NCBI RefSeq assembly: GCF_019343105.1
Contig: NZ_CP073764.1
Coordinates: 2,046,001 to 2,110,000, forward strand
Direction: 5' to 3'
DNA length: 64,000 nt
Origin: Methylovirgula sp. HY1
GTDB taxonomy: Bacteria; Pseudomonadota; Alphaproteobacteria; Rhizobiales; Beijerinckiaceae
Shown here: piece after piece, positions 1-7,494 of the stretch
Position numbering within the stretch: position 1 is the first letter of the stretch
How the letters are laid out: every line of letters starts with the position of its first letter
The notes under the pieces: generated by a model
Seen by the model: the letters and a program-made list of their open reading frames with translations, nothing else
Told to the model about the DNA's origin: nothing
The model's database searches: none
Program-made: the position numbers and the translations under genes

Positions 1-6
1 AACGCC

Positions 7-636
7 TCACTTCGCCCGCGCATCCCTATGCTCTTCCCGCGCCGCTTCGAAAATTTCGCGCGCGGCATCGGCATTCACGAGCGCGATCCCGAGCCCCACG
101 ACAATATCCGGCCATATGCTCGGCCAAAGCGCCGTGACGCCCGCCGCCGCGATGATCGCGACATTGGCAAAGACATCATTGCGGGCGGAGAGAAAGGCGG
201 CTTTGCTGAGACTGCCGGCGTGGCCGCGCACACGCGCCAGGACCACGGCGCAAACACCATTGACGCATAAGGCGCCGAGGCCTGTCAGGCTCAAGGGTAA
301 AGGATGCGGCGGCAGCGGCACGGCGATCTTGTGCCATAGCATCAGGCCACCCGCCACCACCGGCAGCAGCAGAAGCGCCGAAAGCCCCATGCCGAGCCGC
401 GCCCGCCAGACGGCGCCAAAGCCGAGGCCAATGAGAATAAGGCTGCTCACCGCCGTATCCTCGAGAAAATCGACGCTGTCGGCGATAAGCGCGACCGAGC
501 CGATCGCGAGTGCGACCAGAAGTTCGATGCCGAAATAGGCGAGATTCAAAGCGATGACGAGCCGCAAGCTGGCGATGAAGCGCCGATCGGCGCGGCCGAT
601 GAAATCTCCGTCCTCATTCGACATGGCGGGAAGCAT
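7..636 (-). CDS. Short cation diffusion facilitator-like transporter
   Basis: The 209-residue protein has about six hydrophobic segments and resembles the membrane half of cation efflux (CDF) proteins. The second helix region reads ALIADSVDFLED and the fifth has SARNDVFAN, at the places where CDF proteins carry the metal-binding HxxxD pairs. Here the histidines are replaced by Asp and Asn. CDF transporters are usually about 300 residues and end in a cytosolic metal-binding domain, which is missing, so substrate and activity are uncertain. The start used overlaps the end of the phosphatase gene upstream; an ATG 12 bases further in (624) is equally possible and neither has a clear ribosome site. 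I infer a membrane protein of the CDF fold and nothing more specific. Confidence 0.7.
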   Translation of the reverse strand: MLPAMSNEDGDFIGRADRRFIASLRLVIALNLAYFGIELLVALAIGSVALIADSVDFLEDTAVSSLILIGLGFGAVWRARLGMGLSALLLLPVVAGGLMLWHKIAVPLPPHPLPLSLTGLGALCVNGVCAVVLARVRGHAGSLSKAAFLSARNDVFANVAIIAAAGVTALWPSIWPDIVVGLGIALVNADAAREIFEAAREEHRDARAK

Positions 637-1378
637 TCGCCCGGGCCGAGAGAGCCAAAACCCTGCGCATTTCCGCTTCCGCCGCTGCGCGTTCGGCCTT
701 GAATCGCGGCTTGGTCGCCATCACGGCGAAGAGCGCATAGGCGAGCCTTTTGCCGGCCTCGACATCGCTTGGATAATGCACCCCGCAGATAAGGCGATGA
801 TGCGCATAGTCATCGGCGCGGGCGAAAATCGCATCGCGCCGTTCCGGCAGAATCGAGGAAAGGACGAGCGCCATCAGATAGCCGGTCATCGTATGGCCGC
901 TCGGATAGGAATCATTCTTGATCTTGGTCCAGCAGACCGGATGCAGACTCTTGTCGAAATTATAGGGCCGCTCGCGGCGAAACACATTCTTCACCGGCTC
1001 GATATCGGCCTTTTCGTCCTGCTCCACATGCTTGGACAGGACCGCCGTCAGCGGCAACGCGCGCGCGTTGAAGCCTTTGCCGAGCACGGTCTTGAAAATG
1101 AATATGTCGCGCTCGGCTTCATCCGCGCGCGCCGCAGCGATCTCGCCTGCCGTGCGCTGCGTTTCGATCCGATGCAGTTCCGCCAATTCGGCTTTAGCCT
1201 TCGCAGACCCATTCGCCGGCGGCGACGGCAGCATGTCGACCGCATCGATTTGCGCCGGCGCGACGAAAAAATATGGCGCGCGCGCCTGCGCGAGGCCGGC
1301 TGTCAGCACGACGAGCGCCAAAACCACGGGGACAGCGACGATCTTCCTCATCGCGCCATTCGATTTGCCAAGGTCCAT
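614..1378 (-). CDS. Secreted PAP2-family (class A-type) acid phosphatase
   Basis: The 254-residue protein has an N-terminal signal peptide with a hydrophobic core ending in AQARA. The catalytic motifs of the PAP2/vanadium haloperoxidase superfamily follow: KxxxxxxRP-type residues near RRERPYNFD, then YPSGHTMTGY, and a final block GVHYPSDVEAGK carrying the active-site His. Class A nonspecific acid phosphatases act in the periplasm and release phosphate from organic phosphomonoesters; that role is inferred from family. I chose the ATG at 1378 because AGGTGGAG lies four bases upstream. Other ATGs exist at 1399 and 1351, but the signal peptide is kept in all cases. The end overlaps the start of the CDF-like gene, so the two are probably co-transcribed. 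Confidence 0.85.
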   Translation of the reverse strand: MDLGKSNGAMRKIVAVPVVLALVVLTAGLAQARAPYFFVAPAQIDAVDMLPSPPANGSAKAKAELAELHRIETQRTAGEIAAARADEAERDIFIFKTVLGKGFNARALPLTAVLSKHVEQDEKADIEPVKNVFRRERPYNFDKSLHPVCWTKIKNDSYPSGHTMTGYLMALVLSSILPERRDAIFARADDYAHHRLICGVHYPSDVEAGKRLAYALFAVMATKPRFKAERAAAEAEMRRVLALSARANASRHVE

Positions 1379-1389
1379 GAAGCTCCACC

Positions 1390-2208
1390 TCAATCCCAAA
1401 ACTCCGCCCGCGCCTGCGAGAGCTTGCCGCCGACGCGCACCGGCGCGATCTTGACGGCGAGCCCATGGGAATCGGTTTCGACCGCGACGCCGCAGAGCGT
1501 CGCCGGCCCCGCCGCGGGCTCGAGCCGGCCACCCGGCACTTTCCGGGTGAAGCGGCGCACCGGCTCTTCCTTTTCCATGCCGATGACGGAATCATAATCG
1601 CCCGTCATGCCGGCGTCCGTCATATAGCCCGTGCCTTGCGACAGGATCTGATGATCCGCGGTCGGCACATGCGTATGCGAGCCGACGACCAGCGAGACGC
1701 GGCCATCGACGAAATGCGCGAAGGCCTGTTTCTCGCTCGATGTCTCGGCATGAAAATCGATGATCGCGGCATCGCAGGCTTCCCCGAGCGGACAGGCCGC
1801 GATCTCCTGCTCGACCATGGCAAAGGGATCGTCCAGCGCATCCATGAACAGCCGGCCAAGCGCGTTGACGACCAGAATGCGCTGGCCGTTTGCCGTCTCG
1901 ATGAGACTCGCGCCACGCCCCGGCGTGCCCTTTGGATAGTTGAGCGGACGGATCAGGCGCGGCTGATGGGTGATGAAAGTGAGCGCTTCCCGCTGATCGA
2001 AGGCATGATTGCCGAGCGTCACGCAATCGACGCCGCTGTCCAAGAAATCATTGAGAATCTGCTCATTGATGCCGAAACCGCCGGCGGCGTTTTCGCCATT
2101 GACGATGACGCAGTCGAGGCTCCAGGCCTTGCGCAATTGCGGCAATTCGTTTTGAAGCACCATGCGGCCGGCGCGACCGACCACATCACCGATGAAGAGA
2201 AGCCGCAT
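1390..2208 (-). CDS. YmdB-type metallophosphoesterase (TIGR00282 family)
   Basis: The 272-residue protein is full length for the family of dinuclear-metal phosphoesterases typified by Bacillus YmdB. Metal-ligand motifs are all present: GDVVGRAGR at the N-terminus, NGENAAGGFG, GNHAFD near residue 70, DFHAETSSEK near 150 and GSHTHVPTAD near 178. YmdB has been shown to hydrolyse 2',3'-cyclic nucleotides in other bacteria; the substrate here is not known. The gene lies 23 bases downstream of the 5-FTHF cyclo-ligase stop and 11 bases upstream of the phosphatase start, so the minus-strand genes from about 3.0 kb down to 7 form one likely transcription unit. Confidence 0.9.
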   Translation of the reverse strand: MRLLFIGDVVGRAGRMVLQNELPQLRKAWSLDCVIVNGENAAGGFGINEQILNDFLDSGVDCVTLGNHAFDQREALTFITHQPRLIRPLNYPKGTPGRGASLIETANGQRILVVNALGRLFMDALDDPFAMVEQEIAACPLGEACDAAIIDFHAETSSEKQAFAHFVDGRVSLVVGSHTHVPTADHQILSQGTGYMTDAGMTGDYDSVIGMEKEEPVRRFTRKVPGGRLEPAAGPATLCGVAVETDSHGLAVKIAPVRVGGKLSQARAEFWD

Positions 2209-2231
2209 CCGGCAGTCCTATAATGTCCGGC

Positions 2232-2807
2232 TCATTTGCAGACGATCCACTCATGATCGGTGAGCACGTAATCGAGCTTCTCGTCATAGGCCTCGACGGG
2301 GATTTCCGCCATCTCCTGAATGTCGAAAGCGACGCCGACCGCGGTAATGGATTTTGCCGCGCGAAGCTCAGCCAAAGTCCGATCATAATAGCCAGCGCCA
2401 TAGCCGAGCCTGTTCCCGGCCCTGTCATAGGCCGCGAGCGGCACGAAGAGAAGATCCGGCTGCACTTCTCGCGCCTCCGGTAGAGGTTCCTTGATGCCCC
2501 ATTTGACCTCGGCCAATGGCTCGCCTTCCTTCCACAGACGGAAAAGCAGCGGCGTGCCGCGCCCCTGCATCACCGGGAGAGCCGTCAGAACGCCCTGCCG
2601 GGCGAGATTATGGAGAAGCGGAAGGGTCGCGGGCTCATCGCCGATCGACCAGAAGGCCGAGACGATATGCGCCTTCTTCTCCGCGACGATTCCGGCGCCG
2701 ATATTGGCCAGACGCTGCGCAAAAGCGCGCGATTCGATGCCATTGATGAGACCTCGGCGCGCAAGAGCTTGGCTGCGCAAAGCGGCTTTGGCGGCGGAAG
2801 CTGGCAT
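2232..2807 (-). CDS. fthC: 5-formyltetrahydrofolate cyclo-ligase
   Basis: The enzyme converts 5-formyl-THF to 5,10-methenyl-THF with ATP, in cytosolic one-carbon metabolism. The 191-residue length is normal for the family. The nucleotide-binding loop GYGAGYYDRTL near residue 137 is intact, and the N-terminal Lys/Arg-rich helix (KAALRSQALARR) fits the family. The gene lies directly downstream of 6S RNA on the same strand, an arrangement conserved from gamma- to alphaproteobacteria (ssrS-ygfA in E. coli), so it is probably transcribed partly by read-through from the 6S promoter. Confidence 0.93.
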   Translation of the reverse strand: MPASAAKAALRSQALARRGLINGIESRAFAQRLANIGAGIVAEKKAHIVSAFWSIGDEPATLPLLHNLARQGVLTALPVMQGRGTPLLFRLWKEGEPLAEVKWGIKEPLPEAREVQPDLLFVPLAAYDRAGNRLGYGAGYYDRTLAELRAAKSITAVGVAFDIQEMAEIPVEAYDEKLDYVLTDHEWIVCK

Positions 2808-2867
2808 GAGATCTGAGCGTGGCCGAAAAAAAGCCGAAGGAGGACGAGCGGATAAGGAAGCGCGGGG

Positions 2868-3012
2868 CCACAGTGGCCGTGGGATGCCGATCCCGGGAAC
2901 CTACAAAGTAGGTGGGCGCCATATGCCCAAGCCCAGGGGCAAGGACAGGGACAGCTCCCGTCGAGATCGATAAGGCCCCGGGGAATATGATCCGCACGCA
3001 CCCCGCAGCTCC
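2868..3012 (-). ncRNA. ssrS: 6S RNA (alphaproteobacterial type)
   Basis: Read on the minus strand, GGGGTGC (about 3000-3006) pairs with GCATCCC (2881-2887), extended outward by GCTG/CGGC. Inside it CCCGGG pairs with CCCGGG, and an enclosed arm carries the hairpin ACCTAC-TTT-GTAGGT. This gives the long interrupted rod with a central bubble that is typical of 6S RNA, which mimics an open promoter and sequesters housekeeping RNA polymerase. The location, about 60 bases upstream of the cyclo-ligase gene on the same strand, is the conserved one. The ends are estimates, plus or minus 10 bases. A covariance search with Rfam 6S was not possible here. Confidence 0.8.
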
Positions 3013-3107
3013 GCCTCTTCAACTTAGAGCCGCGCCCCGACAATTGCCAGAGGCTCGACACAACAAAGTGAAGATCATCACCAATCCACCGGATCGTCCG
3101 AGACAAT

Positions 3108-3596
3108 TCAGCGGACCGGACGCCAGATCATCCGCCAGGTCGCAAGCCCCGACAGCGGATTGGTGCCGGGGCTCTGCCGGACGAATCCGTGCTTTTCGTA
3201 AAACCGCAAAGCGCGCGGATTGTCGGCATTGACGTCGAGGCTCAAACCTCCGGGGCAGCGGCTTTTGGCTTCATCGAGAAGCCAGGCACCAAGGCCGCTG
3301 CCGAACAAAGACGGCGAAACGGCGAGCTGTTCGAGCACGCACTTGCCAATGTCGAGGAGAACGAAGCCGGCAAGTCCGGCGCGCGAATCATAGGCGCAAA
3401 GCGTCGATCCGCCGCAAGATTCCATCTCCTGAAGATAGGTGCAAAACCAGTCGCGGCGGCCCGGAAAATCGATCTCCGGCAGCACGGCTTGCCAGCTCGC
3501 AACCCACAGATCCGCGAGCGGCGCCAAATCGTCGTCGCGCGGGGCGAGTCGATACGGCCAGGGTTTGGTCGATGGCGCCGATGCCTCATTGGCCAT
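3108..3596 (-). CDS. GNAT-family N-acetyltransferase
   Basis: This 162-residue protein shows a GNAT fold. The acetyl-CoA loop lies at about residues 100-112 (LFGSGLGAWLLDEA, a variant of the Q/RxxGxG/A signature), followed by a beta strand LSLDVNADNPRALRFYEKHGFV that is typical of motif B. The acceptor substrate cannot be told from sequence. The start at 3596 is preferred because GAGGGGAG lies five bases upstream; an in-frame start at 3632 lacks such a site. It is divergent from recF. Confidence 0.85.
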   Translation of the reverse strand: MANEASAPSTKPWPYRLAPRDDDLAPLADLWVASWQAVLPEIDFPGRRDWFCTYLQEMESCGGSTLCAYDSRAGLAGFVLLDIGKCVLEQLAVSPSLFGSGLGAWLLDEAKSRCPGGLSLDVNADNPRALRFYEKHGFVRQSPGTNPLSGLATWRMIWRPVR

Positions 3597-3712
3597 GCGC
3601 ACTCCCCTCAATTGAAAGCGTGGCACACTCACGAAAAACCGCTATCCACGCCTTGTGCTTCGCGACGCGGCCCTATTCAAGGCGCGAAGACGCAATTTTC
3701 AGGATCATCCGC

Positions 3713-4879
3713 ATGCCCGCTTCCTCGCACGATGCCGCGATACAAGGCGCCGAGCCTTCGATCCGCCGCCTCGTGCTCGGCGATTTTCGCTCCTACCCGG
3801 CCCTCGATCTCGCCCTGCAGCCCGGACTCGTCGTCATCACGGGCGAGAATGGTGCCGGCAAGACCAATCTCATCGAAGCCATTTCCTTTCTCTGCCCCGG
3901 CCGCGGCTTGCGGCGGGCGGAACTCGGCGAATGCGCGCGCGCCGGCGCCCCCGGCGGCTGGTCCGTCTTCGTCGAGCTTGCCACGAACTCCGGCCACCGC
4001 CAGCTCGGCATAGGCACCGAACTCCAGCAAGACGGCACGTGGCTCCGCCGCTATCGGCTCGACCGCGAGCCGATCGGCTCCATCAGAGCTTTCGCCGAGT
4101 TGATCCGCATCATCTGGCTGACGCCCTCCATGGACGGGCTTTTTTCCGGCGCGGCCGGCGAGCGGCGCCGCTTCCTCGACCGGCTCGTGCTCGCCGTCGA
4201 TTCCGAGCAGGGCACGCGCGTGAACGCGCTCGAACGCGCCTTGCGCAATCGCAATCGCCTGCTCGAAGAAAATGCCGATCGTCGCTGGCTCGATGCGGCC
4301 GAACATGAGGTCGCCGAACTGGCCGTCGCGGTCGCCGCCGCACGCGCCGAAACCGTCCGCCATCTGGCCGCGCGCATTGCCCAGATGAAGGACGAGGACT
4401 CGCCCTTTCCGCACGCCGAGCTTTTTCTGCAAGGCGATGTCGAAACGCTGATCGGCACAAGACCGGCGCTCGAAATCGAAGATGCCTATCGCGATATGCT
4501 GCGCGCCAACCGCAGCCGCGACGCCGCCGCGGGCCGCACCTTGATCGGCCCGCAGGCAGCCGATCTCTTGGTCCGGCATGGACCAAAACAGGCCGACGCC
4601 GCACGCTCATCGACGGGCGAGCAAAAGGCGCTGCTGACCGGCCTCATCCTCGCCCATGCGCGCCTCGTCGGCGAAGTCTCAGGGCTGAAGCCGATCGTCC
4701 TGCTCGACGAGATCACCGCGCATTTCGATGCTGCGCGGCGGCGCGCATTGTTCGAAAAGCTTCTCGCACTCGACGCCCAGGTCTTCCTGACCGGCGCCGA
4801 TCCGGCAGCTTTCGTCGAACTCGAAGGGAGGGCGCAAATGCTGCATGTGGAGATGGGACGGGTAGGGCAAAAAGGCTGA
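3713..4879 (+). CDS. recF: DNA replication and repair protein RecF
   Basis: RecF is an ATP-dependent DNA-binding SMC-like ATPase that with RecO and RecR loads RecA at gaps. The 388-residue product carries the Walker A motif GENGAGKTN near residue 45, the ABC signature region SSTGEQKALLTGL near 305 and Walker B PIVLLDEITAHFD near 335. The start at 3713 (MPASSHD) is chosen because homologues begin shortly before LRRLVLGDFRSY-like sequence; longer in-frame extensions overlap the divergent acetyltransferase. The gene stands alone, not in a dnaA-dnaN-recF cluster, at least within this window. Confidence 0.95.
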   Translation: MPASSHDAAIQGAEPSIRRLVLGDFRSYPALDLALQPGLVVITGENGAGKTNLIEAISFLCPGRGLRRAELGECARAGAPGGWSVFVELATNSGHRQLGIGTELQQDGTWLRRYRLDREPIGSIRAFAELIRIIWLTPSMDGLFSGAAGERRRFLDRLVLAVDSEQGTRVNALERALRNRNRLLEENADRRWLDAAEHEVAELAVAVAAARAETVRHLAARIAQMKDEDSPFPHAELFLQGDVETLIGTRPALEIEDAYRDMLRANRSRDAAAGRTLIGPQAADLLVRHGPKQADAARSSTGEQKALLTGLILAHARLVGEVSGLKPIVLLDEITAHFDAARRRALFEKLLALDAQVFLTGADPAAFVELEGRAQMLHVEMGRVGQKG

Positions 4880-4898
4880 ACAGATTCTAGGTTTCAGC

Positions 4899-7307
4899 TC
4901 ATGCCACGCCACGCACCTGCCGCGTCGCCAGCATCTTCATAACTTCCGCTGCGGGCTGCGGGACACTGAAAAGATAGCCCTGCACCTGCGTACACCCTTC
5001 CGCGCGCAGCAGCGCCAACTGCTCGTCCGTCTCGACCCCCTCGGCTGTCGTCGCGATGCCGAGACTTTTTCCGAGACCTGTGACCGCGCGGACGATCGCA
5101 ATCGAATCGCCCTGTGCCGCAAGCTCATGGATGAAGGATTGATCGATCTTGATTTTGTCGAACGGAAAGCTGCGTAGATAACTCAGCGATGAATAGCCGG
5201 TGCCGAAATCATCCATCGAGATTCGGACACCATATTCGCGCAGCTTGTGGAGCGCTTCGAGCGTCGCAGCGCTATCGTGCAAAAGAACCGATTCGGTAAT
5301 TTCGAGTTCCAAACGATGTGCCGCCAGGCCTGACGCCGACAAAGCCGCAATTATGGAAGCAACGAGTTTGCGGTTCTTGAATTGAGCCGGCGAGAGATTC
5401 ACCGCAACGTCGACATCCGGGGGCCAGCCCGCCGCATCCGCGCAGGCCTTCCGCAACACCCAATCGCCGATAGGGACGATCAACCCCGTCTCTTCGGCGA
5501 GCGGAACGAAATCTGTCGGTAGAATGATTCCGCGAAGCGGATGGTTCCAGCGCAACAAAGCCTCGAAACAGATGACCCTGTCGACTGCGAGATCGTAGAT
5601 CGGCTGGTAGTAGACCTCGAATTCGTCTCGCAACAAAGCGCTACGCAGATCCTGCATCAGCAGCCGGCGCGTCTGGGCGCGAGCGTCCATTCCGGCCTCG
5701 AAGAAGCGATAGGTGCCCCGGCCATCCATTTTAGCCCGGTAGAGCGCCATATCCGCATTCCTCAGCAGTTGATCTGGATCGCTCCCGTCGTTGGGTGCAA
5801 CCGAAATCCCGATGCTCGCTCCGACCACGATCTGGTCCCCCTGAATCTCATAGGGAGCGCCGATGACTTCCACGATACGAGCCGCGAGTGCTGAAACATC
5901 CAACGGTTGCGGTTCACCGCCGATTTGCACGACAGCAAATTCGTCGCCACCCAATCTAGCCACCGTATCGACACTGCGAACGCAGCCGTTCAAACGTGTC
6001 GCGACTTGTCTCAGCAGTTCGTCGCCGATCGGATGCCCGAGGGAATCATTGACGTCTTTGAACTGATCGAGATCGACGCACAATACCCCGACCTGTTCGT
6101 TTCGTCTTATCCGGCGCAGCGCTTGCTCGAGTTGTTCACGAAACAATCTGCGGTTGGGCAGATTGGTCAAAGCATCGTGACGCGCCATATGCGCGATCTG
6201 TGCTTGAGCTTCCCGCCAATCGGTAATGTCCTCGATGGTCGTGACCCAGCCGCCGCCTTGCATGGGGTGGTCGACAAGGCGAAGCATTCGGCCGCTGGAT
6301 AGCTCCAAGCTCGCACTGTTGGATTTGCCTTCCCGCATCTTGGCGATCAGCTGCGCGAAATAGGCCTCTGGGTCTCCAGAAAAATCGCCGGCTTCCTTGC
6401 GCTGCTGCATCAACTCGAGCAGCGAGCGTCCCGCAAGCGACTCTCCCGACGCATAGCCCATCATTTTCGCATAATGTTCGTTGGCCAGAACGACGCGGCC
6501 ATCGGAATCATACATGCAAAGTCCCTGCGACATGTTCTTCAATGCGGCGTCGAGCAAAATTTTCTGCTGACGCAACTTTGCTTTCGACTGACGGTCGCTC
6601 AATGCGATAACGAAACAGATGCCAAGGATGAATGCCGCAGCGCCCGCGACCAGGACGGAAAGCGCCTCGGGAGACAGCGCGGCGGTGTCGACGGCGCGCG
6701 CCGGGCCCGGCACGAATATCATCGCGCCCATCGCGGTGAAATGTGTGAAAAGAACTGCGAGCGCCAGGAAAAGAGTTGCGAGCAATGTGCCCGGCCAGGC
6801 ATGGCGCCTTGCTGCGATTAGAAGCGCCAGCCCACCGAACAAGATGCCAAAAATAATTGCCGCGGCAACGAGATCGGGCGCCCAAGTGATCCTGCCTGGA
6901 AGCTGGAGCGCGCGCATTCCAGTGAAATGCATTGCCGCAATGCCGAGACCAACCACCACGCCGCCAAGGACAGCGCTCCAACGGGTCGCATAATATACAG
7001 CGATTACGAGCCCGGCGCCGGTCATCGATATGGCGAAGAACAAAGACAGGATTGTCAGAGGGAGATCATAGGCGGCGCCAATGCCGGGTTCATAGGCAAG
7101 CATTGCGATGAAATGGGTGGCCCAGATTCCATAGCCGGCCGCCACGGCGTCCAAGCTCAGCCAAAGCGCCCGTTCGCGGCCAACCGTCGCCTGGGCGCGG
7201 TGAAACAGGCTGATCGCCGCCGCGCTCGCCAAGAAGCAGACGACGCCCGCGAGAACCACGAGCCGCCAATCATGCTTAGACGTCAGATTGGTAAAAACGT
7301 GAAACAT
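4899..7307 (-). CDS. MHYT-PAS-GGDEF-EAL cyclic-di-GMP turnover protein
   Basis: This 802-residue inner-membrane protein has an N-terminal seven-helix MHYT sensor (residues 1-235; repeats ATHFIAM, AMHFTGM and FTHFTAM, proposed in this family to bind copper or respond to O2, CO or NO). A PAS domain follows at about 255-365, then GGDEF at about 380-535 with intact RLGGDEFAVVQ, and EAL at about 550-800 with CFEALLRW, LEITESVLL and DDFGTGYSSL. Both catalytic motifs look complete, so it could make and break c-di-GMP. The start at 7307 (MFHVFTN) has GAGG six bases upstream; an in-frame GTG/ATG at 7352 would add 15 residues. It ends 20 bases from the recF end (convergent). Confidence 0.93.
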   Translation of the reverse strand: MFHVFTNLTSKHDWRLVVLAGVVCFLASAAAISLFHRAQATVGRERALWLSLDAVAAGYGIWATHFIAMLAYEPGIGAAYDLPLTILSLFFAISMTGAGLVIAVYYATRWSAVLGGVVVGLGIAAMHFTGMRALQLPGRITWAPDLVAAAIIFGILFGGLALLIAARRHAWPGTLLATLFLALAVLFTHFTAMGAMIFVPGPARAVDTAALSPEALSVLVAGAAAFILGICFVIALSDRQSKAKLRQQKILLDAALKNMSQGLCMYDSDGRVVLANEHYAKMMGYASGESLAGRSLLELMQQRKEAGDFSGDPEAYFAQLIAKMREGKSNSASLELSSGRMLRLVDHPMQGGGWVTTIEDITDWREAQAQIAHMARHDALTNLPNRRLFREQLEQALRRIRRNEQVGVLCVDLDQFKDVNDSLGHPIGDELLRQVATRLNGCVRSVDTVARLGGDEFAVVQIGGEPQPLDVSALAARIVEVIGAPYEIQGDQIVVGASIGISVAPNDGSDPDQLLRNADMALYRAKMDGRGTYRFFEAGMDARAQTRRLLMQDLRSALLRDEFEVYYQPIYDLAVDRVICFEALLRWNHPLRGIILPTDFVPLAEETGLIVPIGDWVLRKACADAAGWPPDVDVAVNLSPAQFKNRKLVASIIAALSASGLAAHRLELEITESVLLHDSAATLEALHKLREYGVRISMDDFGTGYSSLSYLRSFPFDKIKIDQSFIHELAAQGDSIAIVRAVTGLGKSLGIATTAEGVETDEQLALLRAEGCTQVQGYLFSVPQPAAEVMKMLATRQVRGVA

Positions 7308-7494
7308 CCTTGACCTCAGTTGATGGTCCGAATTTGTGCCTCTCGGCACCAACTCGTTAGCAACGCAGCCAATTTATTATATATATAATTAATAATTCCC
7401 CCATGCCCGATCAGTATCATAACTTAAACTAAATATACTTACATTTTCAATAGCAAGCTATAGCTTAGACGAAGCATTATATGCACAGCTCAAC
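7308..7494. other. AT-rich intergenic stretch
   Basis: This stretch contains an AT-rich run (about 7370-7400, TATATATAATTAATAATT) that stands out from the GC-rich surroundings and most likely holds the promoter of the minus-strand c-di-GMP gene. No gene is visible. Specific -35 and -10 boxes cannot be assigned with confidence. Confidence 0.35.

Noticed and set aside
7370-7400. AT-rich run as possible replication or phage element
   Set aside because: Short and unaccompanied by repeats, so more likely promoter DNA.
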